In this document: piece by piece, positions 25,175 through 33,755 of the stretch
Layout of the letters: each line of letters opens with the position of its first letter
How positions within the stretch are numbered: the stretch's first letter is position 1
Origin: Tepidibacter mesophilus
GTDB taxonomy: Bacteria; Bacillota; Clostridia; Peptostreptococcales; Peptostreptococcaceae
Assembly (NCBI RefSeq): GCF_002724055.1
Contig: NZ_BDQY01000018.1
Span: forward strand, 1-64,000
Reading direction: 5' to 3'
Length of the DNA: 64,000 nucleotides
Program-made: the position numbers and the translations under genes
Notes under the pieces: model-generated
What the model saw: only the letters and a program-made list of their open reading frames with translations
Database searches by the model: none
Told to the model about the DNA's origin: nothing

Positions 25175-25501
25175 TTATATAAACATTCCCTTTATATTTA
25201 TATTCGGTTTTATCCTTCTTATTTTATTTACTAAGATATGAGAACCATTAAGACTTATGAAATATGATTTATTGTCTTTTGTTTTTATTATTATTCTGTC
25301 GGGTTGACCATTTTGCATTCCTATACTATATTGGTTATTATCTTGAGATGTATAATAAGTAGATTCTTCAATTTCTTTTATATCTTCTATTGCTATTATT
25401 AATTTTGAGAATGCATATTTTATCACTAGTTTATCATTTACTATTTCGTATTTTGTGTTCAAAAACACCATAAAGTATCCTATAACAATACATAGAATCA
25501 A
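25175..25501 (-). CDS. small membrane-anchored protein with bacterial PH-like (SunI/bPH_4-type) domain
   Basis: A 108-residue protein: one N-terminal hydrophobic helix, then a beta-rich domain resembling bPH_4 (YEIVNDKLVIKYAFSKLIIAIEDIKEIEES, then DRIIIKTKDNKSYFISLNG). The TTG at 25499-25501 has no ribosome site. AGAGGTG at 25530-25536 points to an upstream start, where the only in-frame codon at proper spacing is ATT (25520-25522). That would give a longer, more convincing membrane helix (IYTIITILILCIVIG). The domain family is inferred; SunI itself is a bacteriocin immunity protein, but nothing here shows that role. Confidence 0.6.
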   Translation of the reverse strand: MILCIVIGYFMVFLNTKYEIVNDKLVIKYAFSKLIIAIEDIKEIEESTYYTSQDNNQYSIGMQNGQPDRIIIKTKDNKSYFISLNGSHILVNKIRRIKPNINIKGMFI

Positions 25502-25700
25502 AATAGTTATGATGGTATAAATAATAAAACACCTCTTTTCTTACTTTGTAGTTATTTTTTTAACACACTTTCATTATACACTTTTTAAGATTTTTTTTCC
25601 ATATATTATATTCTATTTTGTATATAAATATAATAAGTTCATTTCATTACTTAAAAATCCATTTATCAATAATTTCCTCTATAATTTATTAAAAGCGAAA

Positions 25701-25738
25701 ATAAGAGATATATCTTTTATAAAAGATATATCTCTTAT
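25701..25738. terminator. bidirectional intrinsic terminator of azoR
   Basis: A near-perfect palindrome, ATAAGAGATATATCTTTTA with its complement, followed by a T-run on the plus strand and a T-rich stretch on the minus strand. Confidence 0.8.
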
Positions 25739-25749
25739 TTTTTAATGTA

Positions 25750-26379
25750 TTAGAAAAATTTGCATATTGTTTCAATTTCTTCACTTATCTTAGATTTCAC
25801 CTGTTCTTTAGAAAGTACACTAGTGCCATCAATTACTATAGAAGATATATCTTCTACACCTATAAATGGCATTATAGCTTTCATATACGTGTTTCCAAAT
25901 TCAATATTATTAGCAACTGCTTGTTCATACATACTACCCATAGCTTCTATATGTAAAGCCTTTTTATTCTTTAGTAGACCAACGGGACCATTTTCAGTGT
26001 ATTTAAAAGTCTTTCCAGCTATACATATAGTATCTATATAAGCCTTCATCATAGGTGGTAATGTAAAGTTCCATAGAGGGGTTACAAATATATACTTATC
26101 AGCATTTATAAACTCATCTGTAAGTTCATTTATTCTAGAGATTTTTCTTTGTTCTTCTTCCTTTAGACTTGTAAATTCACTTCCCCCTTGAAGCTTATTC
26201 CATCCACTTAAAACATCTTTATCTATAAATGGAATATATGTATTATATACATCTATTTCTACTATCTCGTCATTAGAATTTTGATTTTTATATAAATTTA
26301 TAAAATCTCTTCCAGCAGATAAACTAAATGAATCCTCTTCAGATTTCGGGTTAGCAGTAATATATAAAACTTTGCTCAT
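25750..26379 (-). CDS. azoR: FMN-dependent NADH-azoreductase
   Basis: A 209-residue flavodoxin-fold enzyme of the AzoR/NQO family. It has VLYITANPKSEEDSFSLSAG (FMN phosphate loop), the central DKYIFVTPLWNFTLPPMMKAYIDTICIAGKTFKY and EAMGSMYEQAVANN. It reduces azo dyes and quinones using NADH and FMN, probably for detoxification. GAAAGGAATG precedes the ATG. It stands alone with a terminator just downstream. Confidence 0.92.
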   Translation of the reverse strand: MSKVLYITANPKSEEDSFSLSAGRDFINLYKNQNSNDEIVEIDVYNTYIPFIDKDVLSGWNKLQGGSEFTSLKEEEQRKISRINELTDEFINADKYIFVTPLWNFTLPPMMKAYIDTICIAGKTFKYTENGPVGLLKNKKALHIEAMGSMYEQAVANNIEFGNTYMKAIMPFIGVEDISSIVIDGTSVLSKEQVKSKISEEIETICKFF

Positions 26380-26569
26380 TTAAATCATTCCTTTCACTTG
26401 GCGATATATATGTTTTACCCAATAAAGTGAACTTTAATTATATTTATTTTTTGTAATGTATGGAAAAATCACCTATAGATAACTTAAAAATAATATTAAT
26501 TTTAAAAACTAAAAAATCTGTAAAATAGAATTTCTGTGTTAGAGTTTTACCTTCTATTAGCCTATTTTA

Positions 26570-27832
26570 CTACGCCTTTCTCTTTATTTGATTTATTAAA
26601 AAATCCTTAACTCCACCAGGATTTTTTACTTTTATCATAGAGTACGCCATTTTAGGAGTAAATGTTCTAGGATAATATGCTAGAAACCTAGGTTCCCACA
26701 TTGTTGGTCCATATTTCTTTTTATATTGATGAAGGCTCTTAAATCCATAAAAATTATTAACATTTTTGTAAATAAATTCAAATGCCAATAAACTTATTCG
26801 TATTTTTTGTTTATCTTCTCTTATATTAGCAAGAGGAGCGACTCCTAAACTTCCCCACTTAACTCCTTCTGTTTTCATTTCATTAAAAGCATTAATCATA
26901 ATCTTTTCCATAACTCCTATTGGTGCATCTTTTTTTCTTCTAGTAACATCTGCATAGTATCCTTCCCCACCTAAAAATGGCACAAAAACAACAAATCCTA
27001 ATATTTTTTTATGTGAATCAACTGCTATGAAATATCTTCTATCCATAGGTTTGTCTAGACTAATACTTCCTAACATAAAAGATAACTCTCCGCTTTTCTT
27101 AAAAGAAAGCCATTCATTTGAAACTTCTAGTATTTCCTTTTCTATGATAACATCTTTGTTTTCTAAAGGTTTATACTCAAATACTTCAACCCCTAATCTG
27201 TTAGCATTATTAATGGCCTGCCTTATTTTTGAAGCCTTTTTCCCAGATGTAGTGTATGTTTGTAAATCAAATATAGCTTCTTCTCCATATTTAATAAATC
27301 CAAACCCCAACTCATTGAATTCATTTGTAAACTTTTCACTTACTTGACAAAAACAAATACGTAATTGTTTTTCTTTACAATAAGAAATAAATTCTGATAT
27401 AAAGTCCTCAGCATCATCTTCATAACATATTGGATCTCCTGCACAAACTGCAACTCCCGAGCTTATAACATAAGCGATTGCACCTTCTATATTTTCAGAA
27501 AAAAAGTATCTTTTATCTTTTTCTAAAGCCAAATATGATATTGAATTATATCCATATTTTTGTAGATATCCCCTAACTCTAGTTCTATCTTTACTTAATA
27601 CAATTTCGTCTATACAAGGCTTTTTTTTATAGTTTTTATGAAATAGGAAAATTAATAGAAATCCATTTAAAATATATAAGTTCTTATGAATTAAAATTGA
27701 TTTAAAGTGTAAAATTTTAATGTTTTGAGGTAATACTAATATAATATTAGATATTCCCAATAATAATATGAAGAAAATAGGATTTTTAATAAATATTTTT
27801 TTGAATTTACTGGTTAAATTATAACTGTTCAT
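26570..27832 (-). CDS. MprF-C-like (DUF2156/LPG synthetase C-terminal) acyltransferase
   Basis: A 420-residue protein: two N-terminal hydrophobic segments, then the two-lobed GNAT-like domain seen at the C-terminus of MprF (lysyl-phosphatidylglycerol synthase). Visible are DRTRVRGYLQKYGYNSISYLAL, GVAVCAGDPICYEDD, ASKIRQAINNANRLGVEV and YYADVTRRKKDAPIGVMEKIM. It lacks the large flippase domain of MprF, so it is a stand-alone version that may transfer an amino acid or acyl group to lipid. The ATG at 27830-27832 is chosen because GGAG lies eight bases upstream, within the codons of an earlier ATG. Confidence 0.75.
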   Translation of the reverse strand: MNSYNLTSKFKKIFIKNPIFFILLLGISNIILVLPQNIKILHFKSILIHKNLYILNGFLLIFLFHKNYKKKPCIDEIVLSKDRTRVRGYLQKYGYNSISYLALEKDKRYFFSENIEGAIAYVISSGVAVCAGDPICYEDDAEDFISEFISYCKEKQLRICFCQVSEKFTNEFNELGFGFIKYGEEAIFDLQTYTTSGKKASKIRQAINNANRLGVEVFEYKPLENKDVIIEKEILEVSNEWLSFKKSGELSFMLGSISLDKPMDRRYFIAVDSHKKILGFVVFVPFLGGEGYYADVTRRKKDAPIGVMEKIMINAFNEMKTEGVKWGSLGVAPLANIREDKQKIRISLLAFEFIYKNVNNFYGFKSLHQYKKKYGPTMWEPRFLAYYPRTFTPKMAYSMIKVKNPGGVKDFLINQIKRKA

Positions 27833-27988
27833 ATAATGTATCTCCATTCTAAATTTAATTATCCGATTACTAGGAACTATAATATTCCTAGTTACATTTT
27901 AAATATAATCGATGACTCTTGATTTATGCTTAATTAAATCTTAAAATTTTCTTAAATTTTCTATTTTTGATTCAATACGCAAGTAAGA

Positions 27989-28029
27989 GACGATTCATAA
28001 ATTTATTTGATAAATTTCCTGAACCGTCT
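27989..28029. repeat. long inverted repeat between the MprF-C-like gene and treR
   Basis: GAGACGATTCATAAATTTAT pairs with ATAAATTTCCTGAACCGTCTC (mismatches in the middle). No T-run follows on either strand, so it is not a standard terminator. The rest of 27848-28140 has no recognised content. Confidence 0.5.
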
Positions 28030-28157
28030 CCTTAAATCAATCATATGTATAATCTTTTGTACTCTTCACCATACCACATTTTAGAATTTAATACAAATAT
28101 TTTTGTTAATCATCAATATTATCCATAATCTAAAAGTATTATAGTTTACTTACATGA

Positions 28158-28193
28158 AAAAATAACCTCTTGAAAGTTCCCGAGGTTATTTTT
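28158..28193. terminator. terminator of the tre operon
   Basis: AAAAATAACCTC / GAGGTTATTTTT stem with a 12-base loop; it reaches into the treR stop codon (28192-28194). Confidence 0.8.
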
Positions 28194-28902
28194 AATTTCT
28201 TCTTGCAAAATCCACGAATCTAAACTTATCAGGTCTATGTCTTGATTCTGTATATTGGAACAAGCTCATATCGTCTAGATATGTATAGTTTTTTACTACA
28301 ACTATCATATCATATTCTTCTAAATCTAAATATTTTCTATCTTCTTTAGTAGCCTTTTGCATAGTTATTTCTTTTTTAGCAAATCCTATTTTAAGTCCAA
28401 GTTCTCCCTCTATATATTCGTATACTGAATCCTTACATACTTCTTCTGTAAGTTGTGATATATATTTTTTATTGAAGAAATCCTTATCGAGTATAATTCT
28501 TTGATCCTTTATCTCTCTAACCCTTATAACCTTCCATACATCACTATTTTTAGATATATTTAATTGATTCATTAAAAAATCATCTGGTTTAATAAGTTCA
28601 AACTCCTCTAATATAGTGTTTGACTTAACACCCATTTTATTTGCCAATTCTTTAAAACTCGTAAGTCCTGATATAGGAAAATCAAACTTATTAATATTTA
28701 GTACAAACGATCCCTTACCCTTTATTTTTTGAATATATCCATTTTGTTCCAAAAGGTTCAAAGCCTTTCTTATAGTATCTCTTGACACATTATATTCTTT
28801 CATCAACTCATTTTCAGATGCAAGCTTCGTACTTGGCTTAATATCACCATTTTCTACTTTTTCCTTTATTTCATTATAAATAATTAGATATTTACTTACC
28901 AT
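28192..28902 (-). CDS. treR: trehalose operon repressor (GntR/HutC type)
   Basis: A 236-residue regulator. The N-terminal GntR winged helix (KLASENELMKEYNVSRDTIRKALNLLEQNGYIQ) is followed by a HutC-type UTRA effector domain (DRKYLDLEEYDMIVVVKNYTYLDDMSLFQYTESRHRPDKFRF). Its position at the end of treP-treA and the ending SRHRPDKFRFVDFARR are typical of TreR, which is released by trehalose-6-phosphate. Its likely operators are the two palindromes at 32165-32178 and 32199-32212. Confidence 0.92.
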   Translation of the reverse strand: MVSKYLIIYNEIKEKVENGDIKPSTKLASENELMKEYNVSRDTIRKALNLLEQNGYIQKIKGKGSFVLNINKFDFPISGLTSFKELANKMGVKSNTILEEFELIKPDDFLMNQLNISKNSDVWKVIRVREIKDQRIILDKDFFNKKYISQLTEEVCKDSVYEYIEGELGLKIGFAKKEITMQKATKEDRKYLDLEEYDMIVVVKNYTYLDDMSLFQYTESRHRPDKFRFVDFARRN

Positions 28903-28938
28903 ATATTATCACCTTAATATATTGTAACTTTTTAATGG

Positions 28939-30606
28939 TTATTTTTCAATATAATAAACTATAGATTCATAAGGTCTTAAATTAACTTTTTTTATTTCAT
29001 TTGAAGAATCACTGTAATTTGAAATCAATATTTTAGTTTTAAATCTATCTATTTGTACATCTTGAGGAAGTTCAAATACCGCTTCTTCAGAATAGAAGTT
29101 GTTTATAACTAATAATTTGTTACCTCCATATTCCCTAATATATGCAAATATTGATTTATCATTTTCAAGTATTGGTTTATATGTTCCATTAGATATAACA
29201 TCATACTCTTTTCTCAATTTAATAAGCTTTTGATAGTGATAAAATATTGAGTTTTTGTCGTCAAGTGAAGATTTTGCATTTATGTGTTTGTGAGTTTGTC
29301 CTGGATTAATCCATGGCTTTCCCATTGTAAATCCACCATTTTCACTTTCATCCCACTGCATAGGTGTACGAGCATTATCACGAGACTTAGCTTGTAATAT
29401 CTTTATAATTTCCTTTTCATCCTTGCCTTCACTTTTTAGTATATTATAGTAATTAATAGACTCAATATCCTTATATTTATCTATACTATCAATATACTGA
29501 TTAGTCATTCCAAGCTCTTCGCCTTGATATATATAAGGAGTTCCTCTTAACATATGAATAGCAGTTGCAAGCATTTTTGCAGACTCTTTATGATATTTTT
29601 TATCATCTCCAAAACGAGAAACTATACGAGGTTGGTCATGATTGCTCCAAAATAGAGCATTCCACCCATTCCCTTTTTCCATACCTATTTGCCAAGAATT
29701 TAATATCTCTTTTAACTTTATAAAGTCAAAGTCCACCAAAGTCCATTTATCCCCATTTTCATAGTCTACTTTAAGATGGTGAAAATTGAATACCATAGAT
29801 AACTCTTTCTCATCAGGATTTGAATACTTTATACAATTATCCATAGTAGTAGATGACATTTCCCCAACAGTTATAATATCTTCATGTTTTCCAAAGGTCT
29901 CTTTGTTTAACTCTTTCAAATATTCATGTACTCTAATTCCATCAGTATAGAACCTTCTTCCATCCCCAATATGATCGTCTTCATATACATCAGGCTTCGA
30001 AATTAGGTTTATAACATCTAGCCTAAATCCTTTAACTCCTTTATCTATCCAAAAATTAACTATATCAAATATTTCTTTTTTCACTCCGCTGTTTTCCCAG
30101 TTAAGATCAGCTTGTGTTACATCAAATAAATGTAGATAATATTCATCAAATTCCTTGACATACTCCCAAGCACAACCTCCAAACTTTGACTGCCAGTTAG
30201 TTGGTTCTTTTTCATTCTTGGATTTTTTAAAAATATAATAGTTTTTATACTTTTCATCTCCATTAATAGCTTTCTTAAACCACTCATGATCTGTAGATGT
30301 ATGATTAAAAACCATATCAAGCATTACTTCTATTCCTCTTTTTTTAGCCTCTTTAACCATATTTTCAAAATCCTCAATAGTTCCAAATCGAGAATCTATC
30401 TTACAATAATCTGCAACATCGTATCCATTATCCTTTTGAGGTGAAACATAAAATGGAGTCAACCATATATAGTCTACTCCTAGCAGTTTTAAATAATCTA
30501 ACTTTTCAGTTACTCCATTTATATCTCCAAATCCATCATTATTTGAGTCATTAAATGACTTTGGATATATTTGATATACTACACTATTTCTAAAATTCTT
30601 CATCAT
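28939..30606 (-). CDS. treA: trehalose-6-phosphate hydrolase (GH13)
   Basis: A 555-residue alpha-amylase-family enzyme that splits trehalose-6-phosphate into glucose and glucose-6-phosphate. GH13 conserved regions are DMVFNHTS, KGFRLDVINLIS (nucleophile Asp), TVGEMSS (acid/base Glu) and WSNHDQPRIVSRFGDD. The length matches Bacillus TreA and the context (PTS trehalose permease upstream, TreR downstream) separates it from oligo-1,6-glucosidase. Transcribed with treP. Confidence 0.95.
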   Translation of the reverse strand: MMKNFRNSVVYQIYPKSFNDSNNDGFGDINGVTEKLDYLKLLGVDYIWLTPFYVSPQKDNGYDVADYCKIDSRFGTIEDFENMVKEAKKRGIEVMLDMVFNHTSTDHEWFKKAINGDEKYKNYYIFKKSKNEKEPTNWQSKFGGCAWEYVKEFDEYYLHLFDVTQADLNWENSGVKKEIFDIVNFWIDKGVKGFRLDVINLISKPDVYEDDHIGDGRRFYTDGIRVHEYLKELNKETFGKHEDIITVGEMSSTTMDNCIKYSNPDEKELSMVFNFHHLKVDYENGDKWTLVDFDFIKLKEILNSWQIGMEKGNGWNALFWSNHDQPRIVSRFGDDKKYHKESAKMLATAIHMLRGTPYIYQGEELGMTNQYIDSIDKYKDIESINYYNILKSEGKDEKEIIKILQAKSRDNARTPMQWDESENGGFTMGKPWINPGQTHKHINAKSSLDDKNSIFYHYQKLIKLRKEYDVISNGTYKPILENDKSIFAYIREYGGNKLLVINNFYSEEAVFELPQDVQIDRFKTKILISNYSDSSNEIKKVNLRPYESIVYYIEK

Positions 30607-30639
30607 AATTATCTCCTTTTGCTAGCTATATAAAATAAA

Positions 30640-30668
30640 AGGAAGAAGATTAACTCCCTCCTTTTTTA
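30640..30668 (-). terminator. weak intergenic hairpin between treP and treA
   Basis: AAAAGGA ... TCCTTTT on the minus strand followed by a T-rich stretch. It may reduce expression of treA relative to treP. Confidence 0.35.
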
Positions 30669-32099
30669 TCAAATACTCTTTTCTGATTTTTTAAATGTCA
30701 TTTTCTTCTTTGCAAATATAACTGTTAATGTAAATGGTACTATTATAGCTACTATCATAGCTATTGCAAATATTCCTATATACTTTGGTTGTATAGATAA
30801 TATTCCAGGAATTCCTCCAACTCCTATTGAGTTAGCCATAACTCCCGACCCTACAGATATAATTCCTGCTATCCCCGAGCCTATCATAGCTGCTAAGAAT
30901 GGGTATACATACTTTAAATTAATACCGAACATAGCAGGTTCAGTTACTCCAAGATAACATGATATCGCCGCTGGTATAGATACTTGTTTTTCTTCTTCAT
31001 CATCTTTATTTAAGTAAATCATTGCTAAAACAGCAGAACCTTGGGCTATATTAGATAAAGCTATCATAGGCCATAAGTTAGTTCCACCCATCTCACTCAT
31101 CAATTGTAAATCTATAGCATTTGTCATATGATGCAGTCCTGTAATAACAAGTGGCGCATAACTAAATCCAAATATTGCTGCAAATAACCATCCAAACGTT
31201 GAAGTCAGTCCTGAATATACTAGACCTGAAATCATAGAACCTATCTTCCATCCTAAAGGCCCTAAAACAGTATGAGCTAATAATACAGTAGGTATTAATG
31301 CTAGAAACGGCACTACTATCATAGAAATATATCCTGGGACTCTATCTCTTAACATAAGTTCTAATTTTGCTAAAACAAATCCAGCTAATATTGCAGGTAT
31401 AACCTGTGCCTGATAGCCAATCATCTTAATCTGAGCAAATCCAAAATCCCAAACTGGAGCCTGGGCACCACCAGCTACTGCATAAGCATTTAATAATTGA
31501 GGAGAAACTAATGTAATTCCAAGTACAATACCTAGAATTTGAGTTGCCCCCATTTTTTTAGATATAGACCATGTAATCCCAACCGGTAAATAGAAGAATA
31601 TAGCTTCGCCTATTAACCATAAGAAGTGATGTGCACCTGACCAAAACTGCGATACTTCTATTAACGACTTAGTTCCTGACTCAAGAAGTTTAATATCCCC
31701 TATAACATTTCTAAATCCTAATATCAAGCCTCCAACAACTATTGCTGGAATAAGCGGAGAGAAAATTTCCCCTAAATGGGATATTAACCTTTGAAGTAAG
31801 GTTAGATTTTGTCTTCCTGCTTTTTTAGCATCATCTTTACTTACGGCTTCAACCCCAGCTTTTGCTGTAAATTCATTATAAAAAGTTGCTACTTCATTTC
31901 CGACTATAACTTGGAATTGTCCTGCTTGAGTAAAACTTCCCTTTACAGCTTTTATACTCTCTATCTTCTTAACATCAGCTTTTTTAGGATCATTAAGTAC
32001 GAATCTCATACGAGTCATACAATGAGAAACCGCTGCTATATTTTCTTTTCCGCCAATATACTCTAATAATTGCGATACATCATTTGAAAATTTAGACAT
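30669..32099 (-). CDS. treP: PTS trehalose transporter, EIIBC component
   Basis: A 476-residue phosphotransferase permease. The IIB domain (1-~85) has the phosphorylated cysteine in AVSHCMTRMRFVL. The IIC domain has about ten helices with LGEIFSPLIPAIVVGGLILG, GITLVSPQLLNAY, ITGLHHMTNAIDLQLM and the conserved VTEPAMFGINLKY. It imports trehalose as trehalose-6-phosphate. No IIA domain is present, so it relies on a IIA (e.g. glucose type) from elsewhere. First gene of the tre operon, just downstream of the operator region. Confidence 0.94.
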   Translation of the reverse strand: MSKFSNDVSQLLEYIGGKENIAAVSHCMTRMRFVLNDPKKADVKKIESIKAVKGSFTQAGQFQVIVGNEVATFYNEFTAKAGVEAVSKDDAKKAGRQNLTLLQRLISHLGEIFSPLIPAIVVGGLILGFRNVIGDIKLLESGTKSLIEVSQFWSGAHHFLWLIGEAIFFYLPVGITWSISKKMGATQILGIVLGITLVSPQLLNAYAVAGGAQAPVWDFGFAQIKMIGYQAQVIPAILAGFVLAKLELMLRDRVPGYISMIVVPFLALIPTVLLAHTVLGPLGWKIGSMISGLVYSGLTSTFGWLFAAIFGFSYAPLVITGLHHMTNAIDLQLMSEMGGTNLWPMIALSNIAQGSAVLAMIYLNKDDEEEKQVSIPAAISCYLGVTEPAMFGINLKYVYPFLAAMIGSGIAGIISVGSGVMANSIGVGGIPGILSIQPKYIGIFAIAMIVAIIVPFTLTVIFAKKKMTFKKSEKSI

Positions 32100-32164
32100 A
32101 TATATAACCTCCCTTATATTTTATATAAACTTTTCCCAATCTCAGATAACGTTTTCTTCTTTTT

Positions 32165-32221
32165 CATGTACGTACAAGTTGTTATGAGTTGATTATATCT
32201 TGTACGTACATGTTTCGTCAA
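32165..32221 (-). promoter_or_regulatory. tre promoter with two palindromic TreR operators
   Basis: On the minus strand, -35 TTGACG is at 32216-32221 and -10 TATAAT at 32192-32197, with an 18-base spacer. One palindrome (core TGTACGTACA, 32199-32212) fills the spacer. An inverted copy at 32165-32178 lies just after +1. Centres are 34 bp apart. They resemble the TTGTATATACAA TreR operator of Bacillus. Confidence 0.85.
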
Positions 32222-32297
32222 CATATTTTTTAATTTGTCTAAAAATTCCTTAAAAATAAATTCCCCATTAAATGAAATATAATTTATTTTAATAACA

Positions 32298-32325
32298 AAA
32301 TAACCTGCCTTTTGGCAGGTTATTT
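32298..32325. terminator. bidirectional intrinsic terminator
   Basis: AAATAACCTGCC, loop TTTT, GGCAGGTTATTT: a perfect 12-bp stem, downstream of the aldo/keto reductase gene. Confidence 0.88.
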
Positions 32326-32349
32326 ATAAAATATAAATATATATAGTTT

Positions 32350-33483
32350 TTACTCAAATAATTTTGTAACACTTTTAAGACTATCAATTATATTTATATG
32401 CTGAGGGCATGCCTCTTCACACTTACCACACTCTACACAATGCAAAGCTTTTTCCTTATAACCAACAAAATTACTGTACATCCATTTAAAATGTTCAACA
32501 TCATTGTACATAGAAGCACCATTTAAAATTTCAAAGTTTCTAGGTATATTAACTCCTGCTGGACATGGCATACAATACTTGCAATCCGTACAGTTTACTA
32601 CCATTCTATTTAAATATATATCTTTAACTTCATCTATTAATCTTCTCTCTTTTTCAGTAAGCGAATTTTCATAAGTATCACTTGCAGTCTTTATATTCTC
32701 ATCTATATGATTCATATCATTCATACCACTAAGCACTACACTTACCTCAGGTTGATCCCATAAAAATCTTAATGCCCACTCAGCAGGACTTCTCTTAACA
32801 TCAGCTTTATCCCATACATCTTGAATATCATCTGGAACATTTCTTCCAAGGCTCCCACCTCTTAAAGGCTCCATTATGACAACACCTAACCCCTTATCAC
32901 TTGCGTACTTAAGTCCTTCTTTTCCAGCTTGATAATTCTCATCCATAAAATTATATTGTATCTGACAAAATTCCCAATCGTAAGCATCTACTATTTCTTT
33001 AAAAAGAGGAAGTTCATCATGAAAAGAAAATCCAACATGCTTAACCCTTCCATCCTTAACTATAGTATCTAAAAAATCAAATATATCGTGTTCCTTTAAA
33101 TTACTCCATAAATTTTTAGTCAAAGTATGTACTAAATAAAAGTCTATATAATCAGTTTCTAATTTTTCAAGCTGTTCATTTAAATACTTATCCATATCCT
33201 CTCTACTCTTTATAAGCCATGACGGAAGCTTAGTAGCCAAAAATACCTTATCTCTATAACCATCCTTAAGTGCCTTACCTGTAACAATTTCACTCATACC
33301 TTCATGATACGGATATGCTGTATCAATATAGTTAACACCATTATCTATAGCATATCTTATTTGTTTAATTGCTTCCTCTTCATTTATCTGATCGTTTTTC
33401 CCATCTATAACTTGGAATCTCATACACCCAAATCCTAGTGTAGATACCTTTTCATTAGTTTTTCCAAATTTTCTATATAACAT
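32350..33483 (-). CDS. aldo/keto reductase with C-terminal [4Fe-4S] ferredoxin domain
   Basis: A 377-residue protein. The AKR barrel shows LGFGCMRFQ, YIDTAYPYHEGMSE with the catalytic Asp/Tyr, FLATKLPSW (Lys), FYLVHTL (His), and GMNDMNHIDENI near the cofactor site. The last ~90 residues carry cysteines as in ferredoxins: CTDCKYCMPCPAGVNIPR and HCVECGKCEEACPQHINI. This AKR-ferredoxin fusion is common in anaerobes; the substrate is not known. The ATG at 33481-33483 is used (AAAGGA upstream) instead of an in-frame ATG 36 bp earlier. Monocistronic, with a strong terminator. Confidence 0.88.
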   Translation of the reverse strand: MLYRKFGKTNEKVSTLGFGCMRFQVIDGKNDQINEEEAIKQIRYAIDNGVNYIDTAYPYHEGMSEIVTGKALKDGYRDKVFLATKLPSWLIKSREDMDKYLNEQLEKLETDYIDFYLVHTLTKNLWSNLKEHDIFDFLDTIVKDGRVKHVGFSFHDELPLFKEIVDAYDWEFCQIQYNFMDENYQAGKEGLKYASDKGLGVVIMEPLRGGSLGRNVPDDIQDVWDKADVKRSPAEWALRFLWDQPEVSVVLSGMNDMNHIDENIKTASDTYENSLTEKERRLIDEVKDIYLNRMVVNCTDCKYCMPCPAGVNIPRNFEILNGASMYNDVEHFKWMYSNFVGYKEKALHCVECGKCEEACPQHINIIDSLKSVTKLFE

Positions 33484-33689
33484 ATTATCACGTCCTTTCC
33501 ACTGTAATAGTATATTCAACTTACCTACTTACATAATACAATATATCTTTTGATTTTCCTTTTATATATATGAACTTTCTGGTAATTAAATTATAACATG
33601 ATAATCTGTATTTTAAAGCTATCAATATGTAACTAAAAATCCAAATCGAAGATTAAGTGAGTCTTTTTTTGTTTACTAATAAAAAACAC

Positions 33690-33718
33690 TTGTATTTTAT
33701 ACGTATACATTGTATTAT
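33690..33718 (+). promoter_or_regulatory. promoter of thrC-thrB
   Basis: TTGTAT at 33690-33695 and TATTAT at 33713-33718 with a 17-base spacer that contains the palindrome ATACGTAT, a possible operator half. Confidence 0.5.
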
Positions 33719-33755
33719 ATTAATAATTTAAAACTTGTTTAAGAGGTGATATTAT

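Noticed and set aside
27989-28029. Intrinsic terminator
   Set aside because: A long inverted repeat but no T-run on either strand; recorded as a repeat.
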